Assembly (NCBI RefSeq): GCF_964186585.1
Contig: NZ_OZ075067.1
Coordinates: forward strand, 248,001-312,000
DNA: 64,000 nucleotides
Source of the DNA: Microbacterium sp. MM2322
GTDB taxonomy: Bacteria; Actinomycetota; Actinomycetes; Actinomycetales; Microbacteriaceae
Reading direction: 5' to 3'
Under the pieces are notes generated by a model. It made no database searches. It had not been told where the DNA came from and worked only from the letters and a program-made list of their open reading frames with translations. Each line of letters starts with the position of its first letter. Positions within the stretch are counted from its first letter, which is position 1. The position numbers were made by a program, and so were the translations under genes. Shown here one piece after another: positions 24,109 through 35,077 of this stretch.

Positions 24109-25569
24109 GTGATCGACCTACCCGAAGCGACCGGTGCCGACTGCGGCTGCGCGCCGACCGCCGAAGAGGCGCGCTCGTTCGCCTCTCGAATCAGCCGTCG
24201 CAATGCCCTGGGGCTCGGCGTCCTCGGTGTGGCCGCGGCATCCACCGGTGTGGGGTTCGCCCTCCCGGCCTTCGCCGCCACCTCGTATCCCAGCTGGGAC
24301 GACGTCCAGAAGGCCCGCCAGAACGAAGCCTCCAAGGGCTCTGAGATCACCCGCATCCAGAACCTCATCTCGTCGCTTCAGAATGACGTCGTCGCGAAGC
24401 AGGCCGAAGCCGAGCGCCTCGGAGTCGAGTACCAGGACGCCCTCATCGCGTTCGAAGACGCGGCAGCCCGAGCCGAATCGCTCCAAGCCCAAGCGGATGC
24501 CCAGACGGCGATCGCCGACGAAGCCGCCAGCAAGCTCGGCGTGCTCGCCGCGCAGCAGTACCGCTCCGGCAAGGGCGACGCGACCATGGAGCTCTTCTTC
24601 TCCGACTCGTCCGCCAGCGCCGACGACCTCCTCGGCCGACTCGGCACGATGGACCGCCTCGTCGACGCCAACCGCGACGTGTACGCCGAGGCAGTCGGGG
24701 CGCGCGACAGCGCGAAGAACCTCGCCAACCAGGCCGCCGTCGCCCGCGAGGAGCGCGACAAGCGCAAGGTCGAGGCCGAGCAGAAGATGCAGGCTGCGCA
24801 GGAGGCCGCCCAGGCCGCCCAGGCCGCGCTCGCCGCTCAGAACGAGCACCGAGAGGTGCTCGAAGCCCAGCTCCAGGCCCTCCAAGACACCACCGCGAAG
24901 ACCGTCGTCGCGTACAAGGCCGGCGTCGAAGCGGAGCGCAAGCGCCGCGAAGCAGCAGCTCGCAAGGCGCGCGAAGAAGCGGCACGCAAAGCCCGTGAAG
25001 AAGAAGCGCGCCGCCTCGCCGAAGAGAAGCGCCGCCGCGAAGAAGCCGCAGCGAACGCGAACAACGGTGGCAGCGGCGGCTCGAGCGGCGGCGGGTCCTC
25101 CGGTGGCGGCGGCGGAAGCAGCAGCGGCGGAAGCGGCGGCGTCGTCCAGAGCTCCGGCTGGGTGCGACCCGCCCACGGCTGGATCAGCTCCTGGTTCGGC
25201 GTCCGCGGCAGCATCTGTTCCTCCGGTGGCTGCACCGCCAGCGGGCACCGCGGCATCGACTTCGCCAACCCCTGCGGATCGCCCATCTACGCCGCGGCAT
25301 CCGGCACCGTCATCTTCGCCGGATACAGCGGCGCCTGGGGCAACTACATCCAGGTCCGCCACAGCGACGGAACGGTCACCGGTTACGCGCACATCATCAG
25401 CGGCGGCTACAACGTCGGGTACGGCGACTACGTCCGCGCCGGCCAGACGATCGCCTACATCGGCAGCACCGGCGCGTCCACCGGCTGCCACCTGCACTTC
25501 GAGGTCTACCTCGGCGGCGTGCGGGTCGACCCGGCACCGTTCCTGCGGAACCGCGGCGTCAGCGTCTGA
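24109..25569 (+). CDS. secreted M23-family murein endopeptidase with coiled coil
   Basis: 486 aa. Twin-arginine-like signal (SRRNALGLGVLGVAAA, cleavage after PAFA). Residues about 65-310 form a long coiled coil rich in Ala/Glu/Lys/Arg heptads, then a Gly/Ser linker. The C-terminal LytM/M23 zinc peptidase domain is about residues 350-486: GHRGIDFANP gives His and Asp ligands, and GCHLHFEVYLGG the HxH pair. The layout resembles EnvC/RipA-like cell-separation hydrolases. The GTG at 24109 has GGGAAGGG 8 nt upstream; the longer frame from 23956 lacks this. An MtrA-like box lies upstream and a strong terminator downstream. Confidence 0.88.
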   Translation: MIDLPEATGADCGCAPTAEEARSFASRISRRNALGLGVLGVAAASTGVGFALPAFAATSYPSWDDVQKARQNEASKGSEITRIQNLISSLQNDVVAKQAEAERLGVEYQDALIAFEDAAARAESLQAQADAQTAIADEAASKLGVLAAQQYRSGKGDATMELFFSDSSASADDLLGRLGTMDRLVDANRDVYAEAVGARDSAKNLANQAAVAREERDKRKVEAEQKMQAAQEAAQAAQAALAAQNEHREVLEAQLQALQDTTAKTVVAYKAGVEAERKRREAAARKAREEAARKAREEEARRLAEEKRRREEAAANANNGGSGGSSGGGSSGGGGGSSSGGSGGVVQSSGWVRPAHGWISSWFGVRGSICSSGGCTASGHRGIDFANPCGSPIYAAASGTVIFAGYSGAWGNYIQVRHSDGTVTGYAHIISGGYNVGYGDYVRAGQTIAYIGSTGASTGCHLHFEVYLGGVRVDPAPFLRNRGVSV

Positions 25570-25577
25570 CGTGACAA

Positions 25578-25617
25578 GACGAAGGGTCGGATGCCGAGCG
25601 GCATCCGACCCTTCGTC
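25578..25617. terminator. bidirectional terminator between M23 and ppa genes
   Basis: Perfect 18-bp stem (25578-25595/25600-25617) with a GAGC loop, T tract on the plus side. It serves both convergent genes and includes the GGATGCC motif. Confidence 0.88.
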
Positions 25618-25625
25618 GTTTCACG

Positions 25626-26159
25626 TCAGAGCGTGCTGGGCGCTTCGCCCTCACCCTGCGTGCGAGTCTCGCCCTCGTGCTGCTCGAAGCGCTCGAAAGC
25701 CTCGCCGACCAGGCGCTCGGCCTCAGCCACGCCGGCCCACTCGTCGACCTTGACCCACTTGCCGGGCTCGAGGTCCTTGTAGCGCTCGAAGAAGTGGCCG
25801 ATCTCGCCCTTGGTCCACTCGTCGATGTCGTCGACGTCCTGGATGTGCGCCCAGCGCGGGTCCTTGGCCAGGACCGCGACGACCTTGTCGTCGCCGCCGG
25901 CCTCGTCGCTCATCTTCAGGACGGCGACGGGGCGGACCTTCGCGAGCACACCCGGGTAGATCTCACGGTCCAGCAGGACGAGCACGTCGAGCGGGTCGCC
26001 GTCCTCGCCGAGGGTGTTCTCGAAGAAGCCGTAGTTCGCGGGGTAACCCATGGGGGTGAACAGCACGCGGTCGAGGAAGACGCGGCCTGTGCCGTGGTCG
26101 ACCTCGTACTTCACGCGGCTGCCGCGCGGGATCTCGATGACGGCGTCGTAGGCGCCCAT
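25626..26159 (-). CDS. ppa: inorganic pyrophosphatase
   Basis: 177-aa family I soluble pyrophosphatase, hydrolysing PPi to phosphate in the cytoplasm. Seen: IEIPRGSRVKYEVDHGTG at residues about 8-25, YGFFENTLGEDGDPLDVLVL with the DGDPLD metal site near 55, and KDPRW/DVDDID later. The acidic C-terminal tail is dispensable in the family. Monocistronic, convergent with the M23 gene. Confidence 0.96.
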   Translation of the reverse strand: MGAYDAVIEIPRGSRVKYEVDHGTGRVFLDRVLFTPMGYPANYGFFENTLGEDGDPLDVLVLLDREIYPGVLAKVRPVAVLKMSDEAGGDDKVVAVLAKDPRWAHIQDVDDIDEWTKGEIGHFFERYKDLEPGKWVKVDEWAGVAEAERLVGEAFERFEQHEGETRTQGEGEAPSTL

Positions 26160-26219
26160 ACCTGTGCTCCTTAGAAAGTCCGGTGGGATGCGCCGACCAG
26201 CCTACTGGCGAGGCCGCCC

Positions 26220-26291
26220 GTGCCGTACTCCGGATGGATCCGCCCTCCCCGCCTCCCGAGGGCGAAGTCTGGGCGTCCATCCGGAGAACGG
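26220..26291. repeat. palindromic element with CATCCGGAG(A/T)ACGG arms, copy 1
   Basis: Outer arms at 26220-26238 and 26276-26291 pair with a few mismatches; inner stem CGCCCTC/GAGGGCG (26241-26247, 26258-26264). The same arm sequence bounds an element at 49108-49182. It lies in the 179-bp gap between ppa and tilS. Confidence 0.55.
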
Positions 26292-26326
26292 TCCGCAGAC
26301 CCGGGGGTGGACCAGGCACCCGTCGG

Positions 26327-26332
26327 TACGGT
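26327..26332 (+). promoter_or_regulatory. -10 hexamer TACGGT, leaderless promoter of tilS
   Basis: Exact TANNNT with 6 nt to the GTG at 26339; supports this start over the ORF extension to 26183. Confidence 0.5.
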
Positions 26333-26338
26333 GGAGCC

Positions 26339-27361
26339 GTGCCCTCCCTGAATCCCGCCGTCGCCGAGGTCCGCCGCGCCGTCCGTGCCGCCCTCACGGG
26401 TCTTCCCGAAGGGGCTGTCGTCCTCGTCGGGCTCTCGGGCGGCGCCGACTCCCTCGCCCTTGCCGCCGCGGTCGGCTTCGAGGCGCCGAAGCTCGGGCTT
26501 CGAGCGGCATCCGTCACCGTCGACCACGCACTGCAGGCCGACTCGGCGGACATCGCGGTCCGCGCCGCCCGCGCGGCCGCCGCCCTCGGAGTCGACCCGC
26601 TCATCGTGCGCGTCACCGTCGGCGCCGACGGCGGCCCCGAAGCAGCTGCACGTGAGGCCCGCTACGGGGTCCTCCGGGATGCCGCGCGTGACGCGCAGGC
26701 CGCCGCAGTGCTCGTGGGGCACACCCTCGACGACCAGGCCGAGACGGTGCTGCTGGGCCTCGCCCGCGGGTCCGGTGCCGGCAGCCTGCAGGGTATGGCG
26801 GCGGCATCCGACATCGACGGCGTTCCGCTGCTCCGTCCCCTGCTCGAGGTGCGACGCGCGACCACCCGCGAGGCGTGCGCGGCGCAGGGACTCGAAGCGT
26901 GGGACGACCCGCACAACCTCGACCCCCGCTTCGCGCGGGTGCGCGTCCGCGAGACGGTGCTGCCGATGCTCGAATCCGAGCTCGGACCGGGCATCGCCGA
27001 GGCCCTCGCCCGGACGGCCGCCCAACTGCGGGAGGATGCCGAGGCCTTCGACGACATGATCGACGAGACGATCGAGGACATCGTCGAGCACGCCGAGGCC
27101 GGCATCGCCGTCTCGGTCGCCGCGCTCGCCGCAAATCCGCCCGCGCTCCGGCACCGCATCATCCGGCACGTCGTCGCGAGCGAATTCCACGTCTCGCTCA
27201 CCCGCAGCCAGACGCTCGAAGTCGCCCGCCTCGTCACCGACTGGTCGGGGCAGGGACCCATCGACCTGCCCGGATGCCGCGCCCGCCGCGTCGGCGCGAT
27301 GATCGAGTTCACGGGGGCAGGCGCGGGGGCTGCGGTCCCGGCATCCGATCGCGGTCTTTAG
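26339..27361 (+). CDS. tilS: tRNA(Ile)-lysidine synthetase
   Basis: 340 aa. PP-loop N-type ATPase motif SGGADS at residues 33-38 (VVLVGLSGGADSLALAAAV). VGHTLDDQAETVLLGLARGSG near 135 is the substrate-tRNA region. The enzyme converts C34 of tRNA-Ile(CAU) to lysidine. The C-terminal domain is short, as in actinobacteria. GTG start from the leaderless hexamer. It is followed by hpt after 9 nt, the usual actinobacterial order tilS-hpt-ftsH. Confidence 0.93.
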   Translation: MPSLNPAVAEVRRAVRAALTGLPEGAVVLVGLSGGADSLALAAAVGFEAPKLGLRAASVTVDHALQADSADIAVRAARAAAALGVDPLIVRVTVGADGGPEAAAREARYGVLRDAARDAQAAAVLVGHTLDDQAETVLLGLARGSGAGSLQGMAAASDIDGVPLLRPLLEVRRATTREACAAQGLEAWDDPHNLDPRFARVRVRETVLPMLESELGPGIAEALARTAAQLREDAEAFDDMIDETIEDIVEHAEAGIAVSVAALAANPPALRHRIIRHVVASEFHVSLTRSQTLEVARLVTDWSGQGPIDLPGCRARRVGAMIEFTGAGAGAAVPASDRGL

Positions 27362-27364
27362 ACT
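27359..27364 (+). promoter_or_regulatory. -10 hexamer TAGACT, leaderless promoter of hpt
   Basis: Exact TANNNT, 6 nt to the ATG at 27371; overlaps the tilS stop codon. Confidence 0.5.
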
Positions 27365-27370
27365 TCTGCA

Positions 27371-27922
27371 ATGCGCGCAGCCGAGATCGCCGACCAGCTC
27401 ACCGATGTCCTCGTCACCGAGGAGGAGATCCAGGCGAAGCTCGAAGAGCTCGCCCGCCGGGTCGAAGCGGACTACGAGGGTAAGGAGCTGCTGCTCGTCG
27501 GAGTGCTGAAGGGCGCCGTCATGGTGATGGCCGATTTCGCGCGTTCACTGAAGCGCCCGATCGAGATGGACTGGATGGCCGTGTCGTCGTACGGCGCCGG
27601 CACCAAGTCGAGCGGTGTCGTGCAGATCCGCAAGGACCTCGACACCGACATCTCCGGCAAGCACGTCCTGATCGTCGAGGACATCATCGACTCCGGCCTC
27701 ACCCTCAGCTGGCTGCTCGAGAACTTCGCCTCGCGCGGCGCCGAGTCGATCGAGGTGCTGGCGCTGCTGCGCAAGCCCGAGGCGGCCAAGGTCGAGATCG
27801 ACTGCCGTTACGTCGGATTCGACATCCCCGTCGAGTTCGTCGTGGGGTACGGATTGGACTTCGCGGAGAAGTACCGCAACCTGCGGGATGTCGCGGTCCT
27901 CGCCCCCCACGTCTACTCCTGA
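27371..27922 (+). CDS. hpt: hypoxanthine phosphoribosyltransferase
   Basis: 183 aa. PRPP-binding motif VLIVEDIIDSGLTL near residues 98-111, N-terminal VGVLKGAVMVMADFAR and SSYGAGTKSSG flexible loop. It salvages hypoxanthine and guanine to IMP and GMP. Its own leaderless promoter at 27359 lets it be expressed apart from tilS. ftsH starts 69 bp downstream with its own TAGCCT hexamer at 27977-27982. Confidence 0.96.
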   Translation: MRAAEIADQLTDVLVTEEEIQAKLEELARRVEADYEGKELLLVGVLKGAVMVMADFARSLKRPIEMDWMAVSSYGAGTKSSGVVQIRKDLDTDISGKHVLIVEDIIDSGLTLSWLLENFASRGAESIEVLALLRKPEAAKVEIDCRYVGFDIPVEFVVGYGLDFAEKYRNLRDVAVLAPHVYS

Positions 27923-27991
27923 ATCCGCGCGGTACGCCCAAAACGAACGCACAGACCCCGCATAGCGCTCCGGGGGTAGCCTGAACGCACC

Positions 27992-29995
<2,004 letters not shown>

Positions 29996-30005
29996 GGCGG
30001 CGCGC

Positions 30006-30596
30006 ATGGCGGTCGACCGCACGCGCGTCTCCGAACTGGTTCGGGAACTGCTCGAGGCCATCGGTGAGGATCCGGAACGCCCCGGCCTGAAGCTGACCCC
30101 GCAACGCGTCGCCGACGCCTACGCGGAGTTCTTCTCGGGTGTGGGTGAGGATGCCGCGGCTCCCCTCGCGCACACGATCTCCGTCGCGCGGGGCCCGGCG
30201 CCCGACACGCTTCCCTCGGGGGCGGTCATGCTCCGCGACATCCGCTTCCGCTCCGTGTGCGAGCACCACCTGCTGCCGTTCGCCGGTCACGCGCACGTCG
30301 CCTACCTGCCCGGCGAGCAGGTCGTCGGACTCGGTGCTCTGCCGAAGGTGATCGACATCCTCGCCGCGCGCCCGCAGGTGCAGGAGCGTCTCGGCGAGCA
30401 GATCGCCGACACGATCGCCGGTTCGATCGACACTCGCGGAGTGCTCGTCGTACTCGACGCGGTGCACGAGTGCGTCACGATGCGCGGGGGGCGCCAGCCC
30501 TCGGCATCCACTGTCACCATCGCCGCTCGCGGCGTGTTCACCGAGGCGGCGGAGCGCGCGGAGGCCCTCGCCCTCCTCACGGGCGGCCGGACATGA
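30006..30596 (+). CDS. folE: GTP cyclohydrolase I
   Basis: 196 aa; makes 7,8-dihydroneopterin triphosphate from GTP, first step of folate synthesis. Zinc/catalytic motif RSVCEHHLLPFAGHAHVAYLP near residues 75-95, QVQERLGEQIADTI near 120, and ECVTMRGG with the third zinc Cys. The ATG at 30006 is 10 nt after the ftsH stop; the long frame from 29724 lies inside ftsH. The stop overlaps the folP start. Confidence 0.97.
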   Translation: MAVDRTRVSELVRELLEAIGEDPERPGLKLTPQRVADAYAEFFSGVGEDAAAPLAHTISVARGPAPDTLPSGAVMLRDIRFRSVCEHHLLPFAGHAHVAYLPGEQVVGLGALPKVIDILAARPQVQERLGEQIADTIAGSIDTRGVLVVLDAVHECVTMRGGRQPSASTVTIAARGVFTEAAERAEALALLTGGRT

Positions 30597-31402
30597 CCCT
30601 CGTCATGGGGGTCGTCAACGTCACGCCGGACTCGTTCAGCGACGGCGGGCGCTACGCGTCCCACGAGGCTGCCGTCGCGCACGGTCGCGCGCTCCGGCTC
30701 GACGGCGCCGACCTGCTCGACATCGGCGGCGAATCGACCCGTCCGGGAGCGACCCGGGTGACGGCCGACGAGGAGCAGGCACGCATCGTGCCCGTCATCG
30801 AGACGCTCGCCGCCGAGGGCGCGACCATCAGCGTCGACACGATGAACGCGGCCACCGCGGTTGCGGCTGTCGCCGCGGGTGCGCGCGTCGTCAACGACGT
30901 CTCGGGCGGTCTCGCCGACCCCGACATGATGAGCGCGGTCGCCGCGACCGAGGCGGACGTCGTCCTCCAGCACTGGCGCGGCCATTCCGCCGACATGTAC
31001 CGCACCGCTGTCTACGACGACATCGTCGGCGAGGTGGTCGGCGAACTCGGTGAGCGCGTCGCCGCGGCGCGGGCGGCCGGCATCCCGGATCACCGCATCG
31101 TCGTCGACCCGGGTTTCGGCTTCGGCAAGACGCCCGAGCAGAACTGGCAGGTCGTGCGCGGCCTCGCGCAGCTGGTGACCAGCGGGCACCGGGTCCTCAT
31201 CGGAACGAGCCGCAAACGGATGCTGGTGGTCGCCGCATCGGGCGCCGGAATCGAGCTGACCGGCGAGGACCGCTTCGACCTCGCCACGGCGGTCACGAGC
31301 GTCCTCGCGGCGCAGGCGGGCGTGTGGGCGGTCCGCGTGCACGACGTCGCCGCGACCCGCCTGGCCCTCGCGGTGCGGACGGCATGGGAGGGTGAAGGAT
31401 GA
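30593..31402 (+). CDS. folP: dihydropteroate synthase
   Basis: 269 aa. MGVVNVTPDSFSDGGRY near the N-terminus, DIGGESTRPGA near 43-53, DVSGGLADP near 105, DPGFGFGKTPEQNW near 175 and IGTSRKRML near 205 are the pterin- and pABA-binding blocks. It condenses pABA with dihydropterin pyrophosphate; target of sulfonamides. ATG overlaps the folE TGA (ATGA). Confidence 0.97.
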   Translation: MTLVMGVVNVTPDSFSDGGRYASHEAAVAHGRALRLDGADLLDIGGESTRPGATRVTADEEQARIVPVIETLAAEGATISVDTMNAATAVAAVAAGARVVNDVSGGLADPDMMSAVAATEADVVLQHWRGHSADMYRTAVYDDIVGEVVGELGERVAAARAAGIPDHRIVVDPGFGFGKTPEQNWQVVRGLAQLVTSGHRVLIGTSRKRMLVVAASGAGIELTGEDRFDLATAVTSVLAAQAGVWAVRVHDVAATRLALAVRTAWEGEG

Positions 31403-31764
31403 CCGACGAGATCTCGATCACCGGCATCCGCGCCACCGGGTTCCACGGCGTGTACGACCACGAGCGCCGCGACGGTCAGGAGTTCATCGCCGACGTCGTG
31501 CTGTCGCTGTCGCTCGCCCCGGCCGCGGCGAGCGACGACGTCGTCGACACGGTGCACTACGGCGAGGTGGCGGAGCGGGTCGCCGCGATCCTCGCGGGCG
31601 ATCCGGTGGACCTCATCGAGACGGTTGCCGACCGCATCGCGACGGCCGTCCTCACCGGGTGGCCCCTCGTCGACGCCGTCGCCGTCACGGTGCACAAGCC
31701 CGCCGCGCCCATCCCCGTTCCGTTCGACGACGTCGCCGTCACCGTGAGGCGGTCCCGCGCATGA
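31399..31764 (+). CDS. folB: dihydroneopterin aldolase
   Basis: 121 aa. GFHGVYDHERRDGQEFIADVVL near the N-terminus carries the catalytic Tyr and Glu region. HYGEVAERV, LIETVADRIA (catalytic Lys is in VHKPAAPI) complete the family pattern. Cleaves dihydroneopterin to hydroxymethyl-dihydropterin and glycolaldehyde. ATGA overlap with folP and with folK. Confidence 0.95.
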   Translation: MTDEISITGIRATGFHGVYDHERRDGQEFIADVVLSLSLAPAAASDDVVDTVHYGEVAERVAAILAGDPVDLIETVADRIATAVLTGWPLVDAVAVTVHKPAAPIPVPFDDVAVTVRRSRA

Positions 31765-32297
31765 GCCGACGCCTTGCTGAGGGGATGCCGCCGACGCCGC
31801 CGCGCGCGGCGGGTCCGGCGCATCGCGCCGTCATCGCCCTCGGCGCGAACCTCGGGGAGCGCGCCGACACGATCTCCGAGGCGATCGCCGACCTCGGGCG
31901 TCTGCCGATGACGTCGCTGGTCGCTGCGGCCGACCCGATCGAGTCGGTCGCGATCACCCTCGGCGGTCCGGATGCCGAGGCCCCCCGTTACCTGAACACC
32001 GTGGCGCTCGTCGACACGCGACTGGCCCCGACCCTGCTCCTCGGCTACCTGCATGCGATCGAGGGGCGTCACGGCCGGGAGCGCCGCGAGCGGTGGGGGA
32101 GTCGCACCCTCGATCTCGACCTCATCGCCTACGGCGACGTGCGCTCTGACGATCCGGCCCTCGTGCTGCCGCATCCTCGCGCGGCGGAACGCGACTTCGT
32201 GCTGGATCCGTGGCTGAGCATCGACCCGGATGCCGTCCTGCCGGGCGTCGGGAAGGTCGCCGATCTGCGCGCCGCTCTTCCGGGAGGCCCCTCATGA
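31761..32297 (+). CDS. folK: hydroxymethyl-dihydropterin pyrophosphokinase
   Basis: 178 aa. Starts with about 22 extra residues, then AVIALGANLGERADTI and the HPPK signature RWGSRTLDLDLIAYGD near 110-125, with LPHPRAAERDFVLDPW. It transfers pyrophosphate from ATP to hydroxymethyl-dihydropterin, feeding FolP. ATGA overlap with folB; its stop overlaps the DUF3180 start. Confidence 0.95.
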   Translation: MSRRLAEGMPPTPPRAAGPAHRAVIALGANLGERADTISEAIADLGRLPMTSLVAAADPIESVAITLGGPDAEAPRYLNTVALVDTRLAPTLLLGYLHAIEGRHGRERRERWGSRTLDLDLIAYGDVRSDDPALVLPHPRAAERDFVLDPWLSIDPDAVLPGVGKVADLRAALPGGPS

Positions 32298-32785
32298 CCC
32301 GCACGAACCCACTCCTGCTCGTCGCCGTCGCCGTCGTGGCGGGAGTTGCCGGCTTCTTCGTGGACCAGTTGCTGACCGGGATGGGGCATCCGAGCTTCAC
32401 CCCGTCGCCGCTCCTTCCGATCCTCCTCGTCGCCCTCGGCGTCGCGGTCGTCCTGGCTGCCATCCCGGTCCGCCGGGCGACAGTCGGCACGGCGGCGCCC
32501 GTCGACCCCTTCCGAGCCCTTCGGATCGCGATGATGGCCAAGTCATCCAGCATCGTCGGGTCGCTCGTGGCGGGATTCGCCGGGGGACTTCTCGTCTTCG
32601 TGCTCACACGACCCGTCTCGCCCTCGTTAGGCTCGACAGGTGCGGTGGTCGCCGCGCTGGGGGGCGGGCTGCTCCTCGTCGCCGGCGCCCTTGTCGCCGA
32701 ACACCTGTGCACCATCCGGAAGGACGATGATGACGACCAGCCCGGACCAGACGAACCCGGCTACGGGCTCTCCCACTCCGACTGA
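32294..32785 (+). CDS. DUF3180 membrane protein
   Basis: 163 aa with four hydrophobic segments (LLLVAVAVVAGVAGFF, LLPILLVALGVAVVLAA, a third around SIVGSLVAGFAGG, and a fourth around GGLLLVAGALVAEHL) and a conserved RALRIAMMAKSSSIVGSL block. DUF3180 proteins follow folK in many actinobacteria; function unknown. The C-terminus is acidic (DDDDDQPGPDEPG) and overlaps the next gene by 56 nt. Its coupling to folK suggests only shared transcription. Confidence 0.88.
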   Translation: MTRTNPLLLVAVAVVAGVAGFFVDQLLTGMGHPSFTPSPLLPILLVALGVAVVLAAIPVRRATVGTAAPVDPFRALRIAMMAKSSSIVGSLVAGFAGGLLVFVLTRPVSPSLGSTGAVVAALGGGLLLVAGALVAEHLCTIRKDDDDDQPGPDEPGYGLSHSD

Positions 32786-33302
32786 CGAGACCTTCACGAG
32801 GATCCTCGAACCCCGCGGCGCCCACCGGCTGCCGCTGGGGGATGGGACGTGGCGCCAGCTCTCGCGCAAGTACGTGATCGGTCAGATGATCGGCAACGTT
32901 GTCGGACTGCTGGTGATCGCCGCCGCGGTGGTGACGCTGTGGCTCGTGTTCGAGGCGACGTGGCCCTTCATCCCGGGCGGCATCCTCTTCGCGATCTTCC
33001 TCGTCGCGCTCGTCGTCACCCCGCGCCAGGCGCGCTCGATCGGCTACCAGCTGCGCGAGGACGACCTGGTCTTCCGCCGCGGCATCCTGTGGCAGCGGAT
33101 GGTGTCGGTCCCCTACGGCCGGCTGCAGCTCGTCGACATCACGCACGGTCCGCTCGATCGGATGCTGGGCATCGCCCAGCTGAAGCTCGTCACCGCGGCG
33201 GCATCCACCGGCATCACGATCCCCGGCCTGCCGCAGCGCGACGCGGAGCAGCTGCGGGACACGCTCATCGAGGTGGCTGAGACCCGGCGGACCGGCCTGT
33301 GA
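32730..33302 (+). CDS. PH-domain membrane protein, YdbS-like
   Basis: 190 aa. Two membrane helices (GNVVGLLVIAAAVVTLWLVF, FIPGGILFAIFLVALVV), then a bacterial PH (bPH2) domain (YQLREDDLVFRRGILWQRMVSVPYGRLQLVDI, PLDRMLGIAQLKLVTAAAST). Start 32730 was chosen because GGAAGGA is 5 nt upstream; the ATG three bases earlier is too close. It pairs with the YdbT-like gene downstream, coupled by GTGA. In Bacillus the YdbS/YdbT pair gives resistance to certain bacteriocins; the role here is unknown. Confidence 0.85.
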   Translation: MTTSPDQTNPATGSPTPTDETFTRILEPRGAHRLPLGDGTWRQLSRKYVIGQMIGNVVGLLVIAAAVVTLWLVFEATWPFIPGGILFAIFLVALVVTPRQARSIGYQLREDDLVFRRGILWQRMVSVPYGRLQLVDITHGPLDRMLGIAQLKLVTAAASTGITIPGLPQRDAEQLRDTLIEVAETRRTGL

Positions 33303-35077
33303 GCGACCTCGACCCGCAGGTCCCGACGCCAGAGGCGCCCGCCGGCTCGGCTCCGCCCCCTGCCGACTCGGCTCCGCCCGCCGCCGTCTCGGCTCCGCCC
33401 CCTGCCGCGGTGCGCTCCGAGATGAGCGACGGCGACTGGCACCGGATGCATCCGCTCTCGCCGCTCCTGCGCGGCGGGCTGACGCTCCTCGTGATCCTCG
33501 GCATCCTCGTCGCGAACCTGCGCGACCGGCTCATCTCCTTCTTCCTCCCCGAGGACTTCCGCTACGGCGAGGAGGACCCGGTCGACTTCGTCCTGCAGAA
33601 CGGCATCGCCGTGCAGGCTCTCGTCGCCGTGGCGGTGGGCCTCGTCATCCTCATCGCTCTGTTCTGGACGGCGTGGCGGTTCCACACCTTCCGGATCACG
33701 GGGGATCAGGTCGAGGTGCGCAGCGGCGTGCTCTTCCGCACGCACCGTCGTGCCCCGCTCGACCGGGTGCAGGGCGTCAACCTGACCCGTCCCGCTCTCG
33801 CCCGTCTGGTCGGTCTCGCCAAGCTCGAGGTCGTCGGCGCCGGGCTCGACGCGAACGTGAAGCTCGAGTACCTGTCGACCCGCAATGCCGAGACGGTCCG
33901 CGGCGACATCCTCCGTCTCGCGTCCGGGCATCGGAAGAAGGATGCCGCGGTCCGTACCGCCCCGACCGGCGCCGCGCTGGCCCCGCGGATCAGCGCGGGC
34001 ATCAACGAGATCATCGACGGCGTCGACGAGGACGAGGCAGAACCCGAATCGATCGTCCGCGTGCCGATGTCGCGACTCATCCTCGCCGGGCTGCTCTCGG
34101 GGTCGACGATCGCGTTCATCGTCGTCGTGATCGCGGTGATCGTCGGCCTGGTCATGCAGCCGATCTGGATCATCCCCGCGCTCGGTGCGTCCGTCCCGGC
34201 GGCCATCGGTTTCGGGGCGTACGCGATCCGCCAGTTCATCCGCACGGTCCGCTATTCGATCGCGCCGACGTCGGCGGGGGTCCGCGTCACCTTCGGGCTC
34301 CTGACCACCGTCACCGAGACGCTGCCGCCGGGTCGCGTCCACGCCGTCGACATCCGGCAGCCTCTCCTGTGGCGCTGGGGCGGCTGGTACCGCATCCGGG
34401 TGAACCGGCTCTCGGGGCGCTCCGCCAGCGACACGTCGTCGACCCAGATGGGCGACGTCCTCCCCATCGGCACGCTGGCCGACGTCGAGCGCGTGCTGCG
34501 ACTGCTGCTGCCGTCGATCCCCATCGACGCCGCACTCCTCGACGCCGGTCTTCGCGGACCCCGCGACGACGACGGCTACACGACCTCCTCGCCCCGCGCG
34601 CGCGCCATCGACCCGCTCACGTGGCGTCGGAACGGCATCCGGGTCCTGCCGCAGGCGGTGCTCATGCGCACCGGACGCCTCTGGCCGAAGCTCACCATCC
34701 TTCCCCTCGCGCGGTTGCAGTCGGTGCGCGTCTCGCAGGGCCCCCTCGCCCGCACGCTCGGACTTGCGACCATCACGGGGCACACCGTGATGGGGCCCGT
34801 CACGGGAACCGTGGAATCGCTCGACCACGCGCAGGCGTACGAGCAGTGGAACGCGATCACGGCCGCGGCGGTGGCCGCTGCATCCGACGAGACGACGGAA
34901 TCGACCGATGAGTCGACGGTCGCAGAGCCGACGGATGGCGCGTCCTTCGCAGAGCCGACGGATGCCGCGCCCGTCGCGCCGTCGCTGACGCCGCCGGTCG
35001 CTGCTCCACCGGCTCCGCCGGCTCCACCGGCTCCGCTGACGGTCGCGCCGCCGACGCCACCCGCGGAGCAGCCGTGA
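33299..35077 (+). CDS. PH-domain membrane protein, YdbT-like
   Basis: 592 aa. Pro/Ala-rich start (PAGSAPPPADSAPP repeats), hydrophobic segments around residues 55-75, 100-125 and 255-310, and three bPH2-type units each with an Arg-Val-Gln-Gly/Asp pattern (PLDRVQGVNLTRPALARLVGL near 155, LPPGRVHAVDIRQPLLW near 345, LARLQSVRVSQGPLARTLGL near 470). The C-terminal tail is low complexity, with Thr/Glu then Pro/Ala repeats. GTG start coupled to the YdbS-like gene. Likely works with it in the membrane. Confidence 0.85.
   Translation: MSDLDPQVPTPEAPAGSAPPPADSAPPAAVSAPPPAAVRSEMSDGDWHRMHPLSPLLRGGLTLLVILGILVANLRDRLISFFLPEDFRYGEEDPVDFVLQNGIAVQALVAVAVGLVILIALFWTAWRFHTFRITGDQVEVRSGVLFRTHRRAPLDRVQGVNLTRPALARLVGLAKLEVVGAGLDANVKLEYLSTRNAETVRGDILRLASGHRKKDAAVRTAPTGAALAPRISAGINEIIDGVDEDEAEPESIVRVPMSRLILAGLLSGSTIAFIVVVIAVIVGLVMQPIWIIPALGASVPAAIGFGAYAIRQFIRTVRYSIAPTSAGVRVTFGLLTTVTETLPPGRVHAVDIRQPLLWRWGGWYRIRVNRLSGRSASDTSSTQMGDVLPIGTLADVERVLRLLLPSIPIDAALLDAGLRGPRDDDGYTTSSPRARAIDPLTWRRNGIRVLPQAVLMRTGRLWPKLTILPLARLQSVRVSQGPLARTLGLATITGHTVMGPVTGTVESLDHAQAYEQWNAITAAAVAAASDETTESTDESTVAEPTDGASFAEPTDAAPVAPSLTPPVAAPPAPPAPPAPLTVAPPTPPAEQP

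Noticed and set aside
25578..25617. Terminator stems interpreted as a CRISPR-like or uptake-sequence repeat
   Set aside because: Two unrelated convergent gene pairs have T-tailed stems built from GGATGCC; ordinary terminators explain them and there is no array.
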